A stretch of DNA of 64,000 bases from Marisediminitalea oceani. GTDB lineage: Bacteria > Pseudomonadota > Gammaproteobacteria > Enterobacterales > Alteromonadaceae. Under the pieces are notes generated by a model. That model ran no database searches. It had not been told where the DNA came from and saw nothing but the letters and a program-made list of their open reading frames with translations. The stretch lies in the NCBI RefSeq assembly GCF_003731635.1, contig NZ_RCUA01000065.1:95769-159768 (forward strand), given 5' to 3'. A program made the translations under genes and the position numbers. Below, piece by piece: positions 9,321-17,722 of this stretch. The first letter of the stretch is position 1. The number at the start of each line of letters is the position of its first letter.

Positions 9321-9333
9321 TTGGGGTCTTACT

Positions 9334-10527
9334 ATGCAACCAACACGCTTCCGAATCGCCTTGCCTGGTATGGGGGATTGGTCACTGTCTGCGGCCGTGG
9401 CCGGTATACTGGCTTCGACCATGGGCTATGCCGGGCCTCTGGTGATCCTGTTTCAGGTTGCCGATGCAGCCGGGTTAAACGATGCGGTACTGATCTCCTG
9501 GATCTGGGGCATGTCGATTGCCAGTGGCTTATTATGCGGCTGGTTTAGCCTGCGTTACAAAATGCCGGTACTGTTTGCCTGGAATGCGCCGGGCTCGGCC
9601 TTATTAGTGACGTTGGTGCCGGGGATGCCGTGGGGAGATGTCATCGGGGCGTACCTGATGTCTGGTGCAATGCTGTTGATACTTGGACTAAGCGGCGGGT
9701 TTGAGAAGCTAATTAAGCGTCTGCCGTTATCACTGGCCGCGGCGTTGCTGGCGGGGATATTAGTTAATTTCAGCCTGGCGTTGTTTTCGAAGATGACCGG
9801 CGCACCGCTGCTGGGTTTAGTGATGTTTGGCGCCTATATTGTGTTACGTCAGGTATTGCCGCGCTATGCGATTATGTTAACCGTAGTGGCTGGTGTTGCG
9901 GTGCTGATGGCAACCGAGGGGTTGTCCTTCGCTGCGGTTGACTGGCAGCTATCTGTGCCCCAGTTGTACAGCCCTTCCTTTTCTTTATCGGCGTTATTTA
10001 GTGTGTCTGTGCCTTTGGTGTTGGTGGCCTTAAGCGGGCAGTTTATTACCGGCATCGCTATTTTACGTCAGGATGGCTTTGCGCCGCCAGCCAATCAAAT
10101 TGTTGCGGGCAGCGGTTTTATGAGCATTTTGTTTGCGCCAACCGGCTGTCACGGCGTGAATTTGTCGGCCATTACAGCCGCTATTTGTACCGGTAGTGAT
10201 GCGCATCCCAACCCTACTAAGCGCTATTTCGGGCCATTTGTTGCCATGTTCTGGTATGCCATGTTTGGTTTGTTCAGTGCGGCGCTGGTGAGTGTGATTC
10301 AGGCCTTTCCTGCGGCCTTTATTGCTATGGTTGCCGGTATTGCTTTGCTCGGCGCGCTGGAGGGCTCCCTGGCCGCTGCGCTGTCTCAGGCCAAAGAACG
10401 TGAAGCTGCCTTATGTACCTTTTTGATCACGGCTTCGGATTTGTCGTTACTGGGTTTGTCGTCGGCCTTTTGGGCACTGATAATAGGCGGCGCTATTTTT
10501 GCGTTACAGCAGCGGCTGGCTAAATAG
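9334..10527 (+). CDS. benE: benzoate/H+ symporter, BenE family
   Basis: The 397-residue inner-membrane protein is strongly hydrophobic, with about 12 predicted transmembrane helices. It carries BenE-family blocks (SLSAAVAGILASTMGYAGPL; FAWNAPGSALL; FAPTGCHGVNLSAITAAICTG). I start it at ATG 9334 after GGGG, dropping an upstream in-frame extension that would be read through the stem-loop. It would import benzoate for the adjoining ben genes. A bidirectional terminator follows. Confidence 0.92.
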   Translation: MQPTRFRIALPGMGDWSLSAAVAGILASTMGYAGPLVILFQVADAAGLNDAVLISWIWGMSIASGLLCGWFSLRYKMPVLFAWNAPGSALLVTLVPGMPWGDVIGAYLMSGAMLLILGLSGGFEKLIKRLPLSLAAALLAGILVNFSLALFSKMTGAPLLGLVMFGAYIVLRQVLPRYAIMLTVVAGVAVLMATEGLSFAAVDWQLSVPQLYSPSFSLSALFSVSVPLVLVALSGQFITGIAILRQDGFAPPANQIVAGSGFMSILFAPTGCHGVNLSAITAAICTGSDAHPNPTKRYFGPFVAMFWYAMFGLFSAALVSVIQAFPAAFIAMVAGIALLGALEGSLAAALSQAKEREAALCTFLITASDLSLLGLSSAFWALIIGGAIFALQQRLAK

Positions 10528-10536
10528 CACGCATAA

Positions 10537-10563
10537 AAAAACAGGGCCTAGGGCCCTGCTTTT
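10537..10563. terminator. bidirectional terminator between benE and the aldehyde dehydrogenase gene
   Basis: Perfect 7-bp GC-rich arms CAGGGCC (10542-10548) and GGCCCTG (10552-10558) with a 3-base loop are flanked by an A-run on the left and CTTTTC on the right. It can serve both converging transcripts. Confidence 0.85.
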
Positions 10564-10580
10564 CAGGAAGGAGAGTGCGG

Positions 10581-12035
10581 TTAAAACGGGTACTGAATAC
10601 CTTTGTTCATTACGCTAATCCACTTATTGTGGGTAAACTCTTCAAGGTTTACCGGACCGCCAATGCGTCCAGCATCACCAGAGTCTTTCAGACCACCAAA
10701 TGGAATGTGATACTCATTATTTACGGTCTGATCGTTTACATGCACCATGCCAGCGTCAATTAGTCCGGCCAGGTATTCACCTTTCGCACTGTCACCGGTA
10801 TGAATCGATGCAGACAGGCCAAGATCAGTCGCGTTGGCCAGAGCGATGGCTTCCTGCTCGGTTCTAAAGGTTACAACCGGTGCGACCGGACCAAAGATTT
10901 CCTGCTTAAATACCGGCATCTCTGGTGTGACATTTTTAAGCACTGTAGGTCTGACTAACCGGCCATCCACTGTTCCGCCGGCCACGATTTCAGCGCCCAT
11001 GGCAACCGAGTCATCAATCAGTGATTTGACTTTATCGGCCTGGGTCTGGTTAATCAACGGGCCGAGGTGGCATTGCTCTGAAAAGGGGTTACCGGCATAT
11101 AGGTTGTTGGCGCGCTCGGCCAGTGCATTAATATAGGCACCAGCAATATCTTCATGAACGATATGACGGCCTGACTGCATGCAAATCTGACCCTGATGCA
11201 AAAACGCGCCCCAGGCAGCACATGATGATGCGGAGTCAATGTCGGCATCGTCGAGTACGATAAAGGCATTGTTGCCGCCCAGTTCCAGTGATGTTTTCTT
11301 AAAGGTTTCGGCACAATGGCGGGCAATTGAGCGGCCAACTGCCGTTGAACCGGTAAATGCGATCATTCCGGTTGCCGGATGTTCCACAACCGCCTGGCCT
11401 GGCTCAGCGCCTCCGGGCAGTAAACCGAGTACGCCCTCGGGTAAACCGGCAGCGTCCATTAACACTTTGATGATAACACCACCAGTAAAGAAGCTCTGCG
11501 GATCCGGTTTTAATACAACAGCGTTACCCATGGCCAGCGCTGGTAGCACCGCACGTAACGACAGCAGTAACGGGAAGTTCCAAGGTGCAATAACACCCAC
11601 CACTCCTACCGGAATGCGTACGCGCATATTTTTACGTCCCGGCATGGTCGAAGGGTAGATTTCGCCATTAGGTGCCTGGGCCTGGCTGGCCGCCATGTAC
11701 GTTTGCTCAATACAGGCTTGTAACTCCCATTCGCTTTTCGGGCGAATAGAGCCGCACTCTCTGGCATTCCAGGTATGGATGAGCTCTGCGTTGTCTTCCA
11801 GCGCCTGAGCAAAGCGGCGTAAAATAACCGCCCGCTGTTCAAACGTGCTGGCAGCCCACTCTGGCTGCGCAGCTTTGCAGCGTTCGATAACGGTGCTGGC
11901 TTCGTCGGCTGTGGCAGCGTTAACGCTGCCGAAAACAGTGCCGGTGGCAGGTTCGACAATGTCGAACGCTGCACCAGAAAAACCAGATGTGTAGTCGAGG
12001 GAAAAGTCACTCTGGCTGATAGCTTTGTAATTCAT
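10581..12035 (-). CDS. aromatic aldehyde dehydrogenase (benzaldehyde dehydrogenase type)
   Basis: This 484-residue NAD(P)-dependent aldehyde dehydrogenase has the PWNF motif (N153), the FTGS cofactor block, the general base E251 (ELGG) and the nucleophile C285 (GQIC). It resembles benzaldehyde/vanillin dehydrogenases such as XylC. It is the third gene of the Tat subunit-GMC-ALDH operon, 9 bases after the GMC gene. Its product would be benzoate or a substituted benzoate, feeding directly into BenABCD. Substrate is inferred from position; other aromatic or aliphatic aldehydes are possible. Confidence 0.88.
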   Translation of the reverse strand: MNYKAISQSDFSLDYTSGFSGAAFDIVEPATGTVFGSVNAATADEASTVIERCKAAQPEWAASTFEQRAVILRRFAQALEDNAELIHTWNARECGSIRPKSEWELQACIEQTYMAASQAQAPNGEIYPSTMPGRKNMRVRIPVGVVGVIAPWNFPLLLSLRAVLPALAMGNAVVLKPDPQSFFTGGVIIKVLMDAAGLPEGVLGLLPGGAEPGQAVVEHPATGMIAFTGSTAVGRSIARHCAETFKKTSLELGGNNAFIVLDDADIDSASSCAAWGAFLHQGQICMQSGRHIVHEDIAGAYINALAERANNLYAGNPFSEQCHLGPLINQTQADKVKSLIDDSVAMGAEIVAGGTVDGRLVRPTVLKNVTPEMPVFKQEIFGPVAPVVTFRTEQEAIALANATDLGLSASIHTGDSAKGEYLAGLIDAGMVHVNDQTVNNEYHIPFGGLKDSGDAGRIGGPVNLEEFTHNKWISVMNKGIQYPF

Positions 12036-12044
12036 GTTAATACC

Positions 12045-13592
12045 TTAACTTGGATTCGCTTCGTTAATGTGATCGGCAATGTAACTGGCCAGTGCATACA
12101 CCGTCTCTGATGGGTTGTAACCAATCGAGGTGGGCAGCAAACTGGCATCTACTACATACAAGCGCTTGATATCATGAGTTTCACCATAGGGGTTAACCAC
12201 GGTTTTGCGCTTATCGGCACCCATTCGGCAGGTTCCCTGCGGGTGGAACGACGTATAACGATAACGCGCTGGTTGATTTTCAAGGGCATCAATCACGCTG
12301 TCTATTTCATCCACGGAGTGAATACGCTGCTTGTCTGAGGTGGGCAGATACAGGTATTTTGCGCCCGAGGCAAACAGGATCCGCGCATTGTCTTTAAGGC
12401 CCTTCTTCATGGCTTCAAAGTCTTCATCGTCAACCTGATAGCGAATTTCTTTGTAGCCGTTTTCCAGGGTTACTTCACCGACGTTCTTATCGTGGATCAG
12501 GGTGATCAGGCGCGTTGAATTAGGGTAATTCTGCATGTAGCGTACATAGGGTTTACCGGTGCCGGGTTCAGCCATAAACGACGCTTCTACCGGGTCCTGT
12601 ACTGCGTTCAGCTGGATCCAACCGCCGTCTTCCGGCAGAGTGTGGCTATCATCGAACAGGCTGTGGGTAGCACCGTGAAAATCGTTAAGCTTTTTATCAA
12701 ACATCGCAGTGACCGACAGCGATGGGTGACAGGCAAAGTTTTTACCTACCTGACCGCTTGAATTCGCCAGGCCGGATTGTTGCAGCAGCAGAGGTGAACC
12801 GGTTGGACCCGCAGCCAGCACAACGATTGGCGCTTTAACGCTCATGCGGGTTTTTACCTTGCCGGTTTTAGGGTCAACCACTTCGGCGTTTACACCACTG
12901 GCGGCACCGTTTTGCGTATTAATTTTAGTTACCCGGGTGTCGGCATAAATCACCGCACCGTGGTTACAGGCCCAGGGCAGATACGTCACCATCATTGACT
13001 GTTTGCGGTCGGTTTTACAGCCGGCAAAGCAAAAGCCGGTCATCGCGCAGTCGCGAATATTACGGCGGGCAAGACCCAGGGGAATATCCAGCGCCTTCAT
13101 GCCTTTTTTTATGTACTCTGCACCCACACTGGTTTCGTGGCCTTTTACCTCGGTGATGCCAAGGTTTTCTTCAACCTTTTCAAAATAGGGCAGCATGACT
13201 TCTGGTGTGAGGTTAGTCAGGCCGAATTCCTTACCCCATTTTTTAAGGTAATAATCAGGGGTACGGAAACACAATGCCGCATTGACCACGGTAGAACCGC
13301 CCACGCAGCGGCCCTGCAATACAGTAATATCACCGTCGGTGTTGCTTTGTGCGCCTTCACCTTCGTAAAGGGTTGCCATCGACACCGCCATCATTTCGGT
13401 AAACTTCTCAGAAGGCACATAAGGGCCAGCTTCCAGCACAACGACTTTTTTACCGGCTTTCGCCAGCTCGTAAGCGTTGATCCCGCCGCCTGCGCCGGAA
13501 CCGATAATCACGACATCGGCGTCAAGGTCGAGTTGAGCCGCCGTCATATCGGCAGCAGTGATTACATTTAACTGATTTTTATTTGTAGACAT
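12045..13592 (-). CDS. GMC-family FAD alcohol dehydrogenase/oxidase subunit
   Basis: The 515-residue flavoprotein has an FAD-binding GSGAGGG with an ELAKAGKKVVVLEAG tail near the N-terminus and the GGSTVVN loop. A Cys-rich patch CAMTGFCFAGC (C-x5-C-x3-C) is present, and the GMC C-terminal half ends in PQGTCRMG and GYNPSETVYALA, which carry the catalytic His/Asn region. It has no signal peptide. Its partner upstream carries a Tat signal and is of the gluconate-2-dehydrogenase subunit 3 type, so the pair may be exported together. It most likely oxidises an aromatic alcohol such as benzyl alcohol to the aldehyde used by the next gene. No cytochrome subunit is encoded beside it. Confidence 0.85.
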   Translation of the reverse strand: MSTNKNQLNVITAADMTAAQLDLDADVVIIGSGAGGGINAYELAKAGKKVVVLEAGPYVPSEKFTEMMAVSMATLYEGEGAQSNTDGDITVLQGRCVGGSTVVNAALCFRTPDYYLKKWGKEFGLTNLTPEVMLPYFEKVEENLGITEVKGHETSVGAEYIKKGMKALDIPLGLARRNIRDCAMTGFCFAGCKTDRKQSMMVTYLPWACNHGAVIYADTRVTKINTQNGAASGVNAEVVDPKTGKVKTRMSVKAPIVVLAAGPTGSPLLLQQSGLANSSGQVGKNFACHPSLSVTAMFDKKLNDFHGATHSLFDDSHTLPEDGGWIQLNAVQDPVEASFMAEPGTGKPYVRYMQNYPNSTRLITLIHDKNVGEVTLENGYKEIRYQVDDEDFEAMKKGLKDNARILFASGAKYLYLPTSDKQRIHSVDEIDSVIDALENQPARYRYTSFHPQGTCRMGADKRKTVVNPYGETHDIKRLYVVDASLLPTSIGYNPSETVYALASYIADHINEANPS

Positions 13593-13612
13593 TTTTGTAC
13601 TCCTACCGATGA

Positions 13613-14161
13613 TTAGGCTTGTGGCTCTGGTGTGATACCGCGTTTAGCGAGTCCCCATTTCTCAGACACGGGGCCGTCATAGCCAAGTGGTGCCCAGGTA
13701 TTAGGAATTGCCCAGTAGGCGAGTACGGTGAGTTTTTTTATGCCCATCGCAAGTGCGCGATGCGGCGCTACGTCGGAAGCTGCCCACTGATCGACAAATT
13801 TAGTTGCCTCTTCGTCAGACAGCTTGGTAAACCGCTTACCAAATGCTTTTTCTGCGCTTTGGTTAAAGTAATGGATCCCCTGATTCAGACCTTTACGAAT
13901 ATGGTGGGGCATACTCGCCAACAAGGCTCCCTCGATAGTTGAAATCACCGGTAACGTGGCCGGGTCAACCAGATTGCTGCCCTCGGTGGGCAGTGAGATA
14001 GCCAGCATTTTGTTAAATACGGCCTGCTCGGTAGCATCCATCTTGTTGTCATCAGTCAGGATCCCAGCCATGACCTGCATCGATGAGCAGCTCATCACCG
14101 TTGCGCTGATAGCGGTTGCGAGTTTCAGAAACTGCCTGCGTTGATTATTAATTTGTGACAT
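13613..14161 (-). CDS. Tat-signal small subunit, gluconate 2-dehydrogenase subunit 3-like
   Basis: The 182-residue protein starts at ATG 14161 (AAGGG seven bases upstream). A longer reading from 14209 has no ribosome site and places a nonsense hydrophobic stretch before the signal. It begins with a twin-arginine motif (QRRQFLKLA) and a short hydrophobic region ending near MAG. The remainder resembles the gamma/subunit 3 chaperone-like partners of membrane-associated GMC dehydrogenases (gluconate, FAD-glucose). It is the first gene of the operon, 20 bases before the GMC gene, and sits under a sigma-54-type promoter. It probably carries the folded flavoprotein through the Tat pore. Confidence 0.75.
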   Translation of the reverse strand: MSQINNQRRQFLKLATAISATVMSCSSMQVMAGILTDDNKMDATEQAVFNKMLAISLPTEGSNLVDPATLPVISTIEGALLASMPHHIRKGLNQGIHYFNQSAEKAFGKRFTKLSDEEATKFVDQWAASDVAPHRALAMGIKKLTVLAYWAIPNTWAPLGYDGPVSEKWGLAKRGITPEPQA

Positions 14162-14214
14162 TTGATTGCCCTTTATCATTGTTATAGTGATTAAAACTAC
14201 GTACACCATGACTA

Positions 14215-14231
14215 CGCAGGGAGCATGCCAA
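14215..14231 (-). promoter_or_regulatory. sigma-54 (-24/-12) promoter of the Tat subunit-GMC-ALDH operon
   Basis: On the minus strand TTGGCATGCTCCCTGC gives GG (14229-14228), exactly ten bases, then GC (14217-14216), the invariant sigma-54 spacing. Both the -24 TTGGCA and -12 TGC cores are good. It lies 55 bases before the first start codon and 63 bases from the dyad upstream. The adjacent gene encodes a sigma-54 activator. Confidence 0.78.
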
Positions 14232-14285
14232 AAGTTAATTAAAAGTTAATTTATTGAATTGTATGTAGTTTTATATTTGAGGTGT

Positions 14286-14314
14286 GCGGAGTGTTGCAAA
14301 ATGAAACACTCCGC
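14286..14314. promoter_or_regulatory. upstream activating site for the sigma-54 activator
   Basis: Perfect 10-bp arms (14286-14295, 14305-14314) surround 9 bases. The 17-bp core TGTTGCAAAATGAAACA (14292-14308) has the form TGTT-N9-AACA. The same layout occurs twice before the MetA gene (17499-17515, 17532-17548), at a similar distance from a sigma-54 promoter. No T-run follows on either strand, so it is not a convincing terminator. Confidence 0.68.
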
Positions 14315-14328
14315 TAGTGTTACCCGTC

Positions 14329-16236
14329 TCAGTTTAAGGCAGTGCCTGAGCGGTCTTTAGCCAGTTTGCGATACAAGGTCGCCCGGGAAATGCCGAGTTT
14401 TTTGGCTGCCAGGCTCATGTTGCCACTGCAATCTTCTACTACACGGTTGATGAGATCCTGACTAGCCTGATCAAGCAGTCGTCCTGAGTCAGCTGGGGTT
14501 GATGTGTTGGCTATGGCAGTCGATGCAACACAGCTTTGGCAGGTTTGATATTCTTCCGGCAATTCATCCATCTGGACAGTCTGACTATCGTCTCCAATGG
14601 CATCGGCGTAGAGCAACACATTACGCAACTCGCGGATATTACCCGGCCAGTTGTAGCATTCGATAAAGCGGCTGACCTCGGCGCTGAGCTGTTGTTTATA
14701 CTGGCAATCGGCGGCCAGAATGGTTTGTGCGATGGCCAGTTTATCGTCCCGCTCGCGTAAGGGTTTGATGGGGATCGCAAAGCCTTTTAGGCGGAAGTAC
14801 AGATCCTGGCGGAATCGGCCTTCTTCAATGGCCTGTTCCAGATTAACGTTGGTGGCGCATATTAGCTGAAAATCTACTTTGTGCTCTTTTGATGAACCCA
14901 GCGGGCTTACCTCGCGGGTCTCCAGTACACGCAGTAACCGGCTTTGCAAAGCCAGCGGCATGTCGCCAATTTCATCTAAAAACAATGTGCCTTTGTCGGC
15001 TTCGGCAATACGGCCTTTAAAACCCTTTTTATCGGCGCCGGTAAAGGCTCCGGCCTGATAACCAAACAGTTCACTTTCGATCAGGTTTTCTGGAATTGAA
15101 GCGCAGTTAATTGAGATAAACTTGCCCTGACACTGACTGGCATCGTGCAGGTGGCGGGCAGTAACTTCCTTACCCACGCCGGACTCGCCATACAGCATCA
15201 CCGGCAAACGATTAAGCACTCTCGCACCGCGTTCCACTGACCGGGCTAACTGTTCATCACCAAAGGTGGTATTGGGTACCGATGCAATGACCGGGGCAGG
15301 GCGGATCTCTTCGCTACCGCGATCCTCTGTGGTGGGTGAGGAAGGAGTACTAATGACCCTTGAAGCCAGTGTTACACCTGAATGCAGCGTCAGATAGAAA
15401 GGTTCACCACTGGCAGCACGGCGGTTTTGAATGATGCCGATATCGGAACTGAACAGACCGTCAAACCAGGTATCAAAGAAACGACGCTGATCGGAAATAA
15501 AGGTCGACGCGGCTTCGTTACAGCCAGTCATCTTGCCGTTGGGCGATATGGCCAGCAGCAGGTTGGTAATATCACCAAATTGACCTGACGAGGGGATAAT
15601 TTCAATCACATAGGTATCGCTGAGATTCAAAATTAAAGACTTTTGAATATTGCGCGCACAGGTTTCCAGCATATAAAACACGGCCATATCATTAATGGAG
15701 TGTTCGTTGGTAATGTCCAGCGACGCACACAGGCGGCCCATGTGATCGAACACCGGCGCCGCGGCACAGTGAAAGGTATTATGCTGTTCTTTGTAGTGTT
15801 CACCACCAAACACACGGGTAAATTGCTTGGTGTTAACCGCACAGGACATTGCCGTGGTGCCGACATTTTCTTCGTTGAGCATCACGCCATCGCGAAATGC
15901 CGAAGCGATACGCGCATTGCTCAGGCGATTTGCCTGACGGACCTGCAGTGCATTACAGTTCTTGTCGGTAAGCAGTACCGACCAGCCTGCACCTGCGACA
16001 GCCCGATATAGCTGCTCGACGTGCCGATTTGAGACGGTCAGCAGTTCTTCGTTCTGGTACTTGAGTTGTTCGAGTTTGTCAGGATGCACGTAGCTGTATT
16101 CAAGCTTTCCGGACATTCTGACGGTTTGATCTGCGCAGCGAAGCCATGATTCCCGAATGGCACCCGGTAGCATATTAGCTACCTGAATATCTCCCTCATT
16201 AAAACGCTGTCGGATTACACTGAGTTCATTGTTCAT
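14329..16236 (-). CDS. sigma-54-dependent activator, AcoR-like
   Basis: The 635-residue protein has an N-terminal AcoR-like region with a GAF domain (roughly residues 70-220; ENVGTTAMSCA), a central AAA+ sigma-54 interaction domain (Walker A GESGVGKE, GAFTGA loop, LFLDEIGDMP) and a C-terminal Fis-type helix-turn-helix (LAAKKLGISRATLYRKL). AcoR-type proteins sense small metabolites such as acetoin or alcohols/aldehydes. It lies between the two sets of genes that carry sigma-54 promoters and TGTT-N9-AACA dyads, so it most likely drives the GMC operon and the MetA gene. The effector is unknown; an aromatic alcohol or aldehyde is the natural guess. Confidence 0.88.
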   Translation of the reverse strand: MNNELSVIRQRFNEGDIQVANMLPGAIRESWLRCADQTVRMSGKLEYSYVHPDKLEQLKYQNEELLTVSNRHVEQLYRAVAGAGWSVLLTDKNCNALQVRQANRLSNARIASAFRDGVMLNEENVGTTAMSCAVNTKQFTRVFGGEHYKEQHNTFHCAAAPVFDHMGRLCASLDITNEHSINDMAVFYMLETCARNIQKSLILNLSDTYVIEIIPSSGQFGDITNLLLAISPNGKMTGCNEAASTFISDQRRFFDTWFDGLFSSDIGIIQNRRAASGEPFYLTLHSGVTLASRVISTPSSPTTEDRGSEEIRPAPVIASVPNTTFGDEQLARSVERGARVLNRLPVMLYGESGVGKEVTARHLHDASQCQGKFISINCASIPENLIESELFGYQAGAFTGADKKGFKGRIAEADKGTLFLDEIGDMPLALQSRLLRVLETREVSPLGSSKEHKVDFQLICATNVNLEQAIEEGRFRQDLYFRLKGFAIPIKPLRERDDKLAIAQTILAADCQYKQQLSAEVSRFIECYNWPGNIRELRNVLLYADAIGDDSQTVQMDELPEEYQTCQSCVASTAIANTSTPADSGRLLDQASQDLINRVVEDCSGNMSLAAKKLGISRATLYRKLAKDRSGTALN

Positions 16237-16440
16237 TACTACAACCTATCGGGAATACTGCCAGGCCTCTATAGACGTTTTGCAGTATATTTTGGGGTAA
16301 CCGATTAACGAACGCAGAGTCTACCACAAGTTGTAAATTATTTGTAATATGTTTTTACTGTGAACTATAATTCGCATTGCGAACTTTGGGTGGGAGAGCT
16401 GTAATGATCGCGGGCTGAGATGCGGCCCTTAAAAAGTGAA

Positions 16441-16472
16441 GAAAGGTGTAAGTGACGCGCACCACTTACACC
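16441..16472 (-). terminator. terminator of the MetA-type gene
   Basis: Perfect 10-bp arms (16445-16454, 16463-16472) with an 8-base loop lie 9 bases past the stop codon. On the minus strand the stem is followed by TTTCTTC. The 16237-16440 stretch upstream of the activator gene holds nothing else I can name. Confidence 0.75.
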
Positions 16473-16480
16473 CTTATGAA

Positions 16481-17371
16481 TTAAAAGACTTTTACAAATC
16501 GCAGGTTGATACGGTCATTTTCGAAAAAGCCATTTTCTACTGAAATGCTGCGGCCATACTGTACCTGAACCTGCAGATCAGGCTGTACAAAGTGTTGTAC
16601 AGTAAACTGCCAGCGGTTGTTATTCAGTTCGTCCTGTTGGTCCACTCCCGCTACTTCAGATTCGGCACCGAAATCGTGGTAGTAGTTCACCGATGCCGTG
16701 GTGGTATCAGAAATATGGTAATTCAGGTGTACCTGATAGCCGTACTGGTCGTCCTGTTCGCGAGTGATTCCCGAAGCACCGAAGTCATCATTATCGCCGA
16801 AGAAGGTGTACTCACCTATCAGATGAACTGAAAACTGCTCGGTAATCGGCGTGACAAAAGCAGCCTGGGTAATGAACTTGGTGCGATTCTCACCGAGGTT
16901 AACCGGGCCTTTCTCGGTGTCGTAGCTACCTAATGGCAGGGACACAAGACCCGTTACACCAAAAGCCTGCTTGGTATCGGGGTTATTGTATAACCAGATG
17001 GTTGCGCCTAGGATCGGGTCGCCAATACCCGAAGCTTCAACTTCAGCGCCACCGGCATTCAGCTTTAGCTGACCAACAGGTAAAATAACCTGCGGATCAA
17101 CGATAAACCCGCCAACCTCGATGTAGTGAACCCAGCGGAGTAAGCCAATGTCGGCACTCAGTGTAGGGCCGTTTTCAACCTGCTGGCCGTTAACATAGAA
17201 CTCATCGTTATCAAAAGATTGCAGATATAAAATACCCAAATCAATGCCTGCTGGCAGCGGTGAGTAATCACCCGGATCGGTAGCAACCTGAGCAGCTTGG
17301 GTTAGGGGGCTCACTGCAGCACATGAAAGGCCGAGTGACAGCAAGGCAGGTTTAAGTAGTGTGTTTTTCAT
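16481..17371 (-). CDS. outer-membrane channel of the phenol MetA-pathway family
   Basis: The 296-residue protein has a signal peptide (MKNTLLKPALLSLGLSCAAVSPLTQAAQ is the leader region, cut near QAA). It consists of predicted beta strands ending in a terminal Phe (RFVKVF), as in outer-membrane barrels. It fits the MetA-pathway-of-phenol-degradation family found with aromatic catabolic genes, thought to admit hydrophobic aromatics. Start ATG 17371 (AAGGAT upstream) is chosen because the longer reading from 17422 begins inside the sigma-54 -12 element. It is monocistronic, with its own promoter, paired upstream dyads and a strong terminator. Confidence 0.82.
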   Translation of the reverse strand: MKNTLLKPALLSLGLSCAAVSPLTQAAQVATDPGDYSPLPAGIDLGILYLQSFDNDEFYVNGQQVENGPTLSADIGLLRWVHYIEVGGFIVDPQVILPVGQLKLNAGGAEVEASGIGDPILGATIWLYNNPDTKQAFGVTGLVSLPLGSYDTEKGPVNLGENRTKFITQAAFVTPITEQFSVHLIGEYTFFGDNDDFGASGITREQDDQYGYQVHLNYHISDTTTASVNYYHDFGAESEVAGVDQQDELNNNRWQFTVQHFVQPDLQVQVQYGRSISVENGFFENDRINLRFVKVF

Positions 17372-17417
17372 CTGGTTATCCTTATTAAAAAGTAACGTAT
17401 CACGTTGCCCTACCTTC

Positions 17418-17433
17418 TGCATTTAACATTCCA
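17418..17433 (-). promoter_or_regulatory. sigma-54 (-24/-12) promoter of the MetA-type gene
   Basis: On the minus strand TGGAATGTTAAATGCA gives GG (17432-17431), ten bases, GC (17420-17419). The spacing is exact and the TGG and TGCA cores match. It stands 47 bases before the chosen start codon. Confidence 0.72.
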
Positions 17434-17498
17434 TAAACAAAAGTGCTTTATAAAAACAGGTGCTTATGTGAATGTTGTTAAAAAGTATCGAGTTTCAG

Positions 17499-17548
17499 TG
17501 TTTTAAAAAATAACACCTGTATGTGAAGGGGCGTCTCAAAATGAAACA
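17499..17548. promoter_or_regulatory. paired upstream activating sites of the MetA-type promoter
   Basis: Two 17-bp elements share the dyad layout of the site at 14292. TGTTTTAAAAAATAACA (17499-17515) is TGTT-N9-AACA. CGTCTCAAAATGAAACA (17532-17548) shares the 12 bases CAAAATGAAACA with the 14292 site. Their centres are 33 bp apart, about three helical turns, and the nearer one is 67 bp from the -24 GG. The rest of 17549-17722 holds the ribosome site of the next gene and nothing else I recognise. Confidence 0.65.
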
Positions 17549-17722
17549 GTTTCTCAACGCAGACGCTTAGTCTGACTAGACACTATTTGTTACGGATAAA
17601 CCGGGTTATCTGGCTGGTGGTTCCAGATTATGCGGTAAATGTAAGAGAGGTGTTAATTTTGCAGTGGTCCTGCTTTTGTTAAGCAGCCTGCGACGGTTGT
17701 ACAAAGCAGTGGAGTAAGCGAA

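Noticed and set aside
14286..14314. Perfect 10-bp inverted repeat read as a terminator of the AcoR-like gene
   Set aside because: No T-run follows on the minus strand, and its core matches the paired dyads before the MetA promoter, so an activating site fits better.
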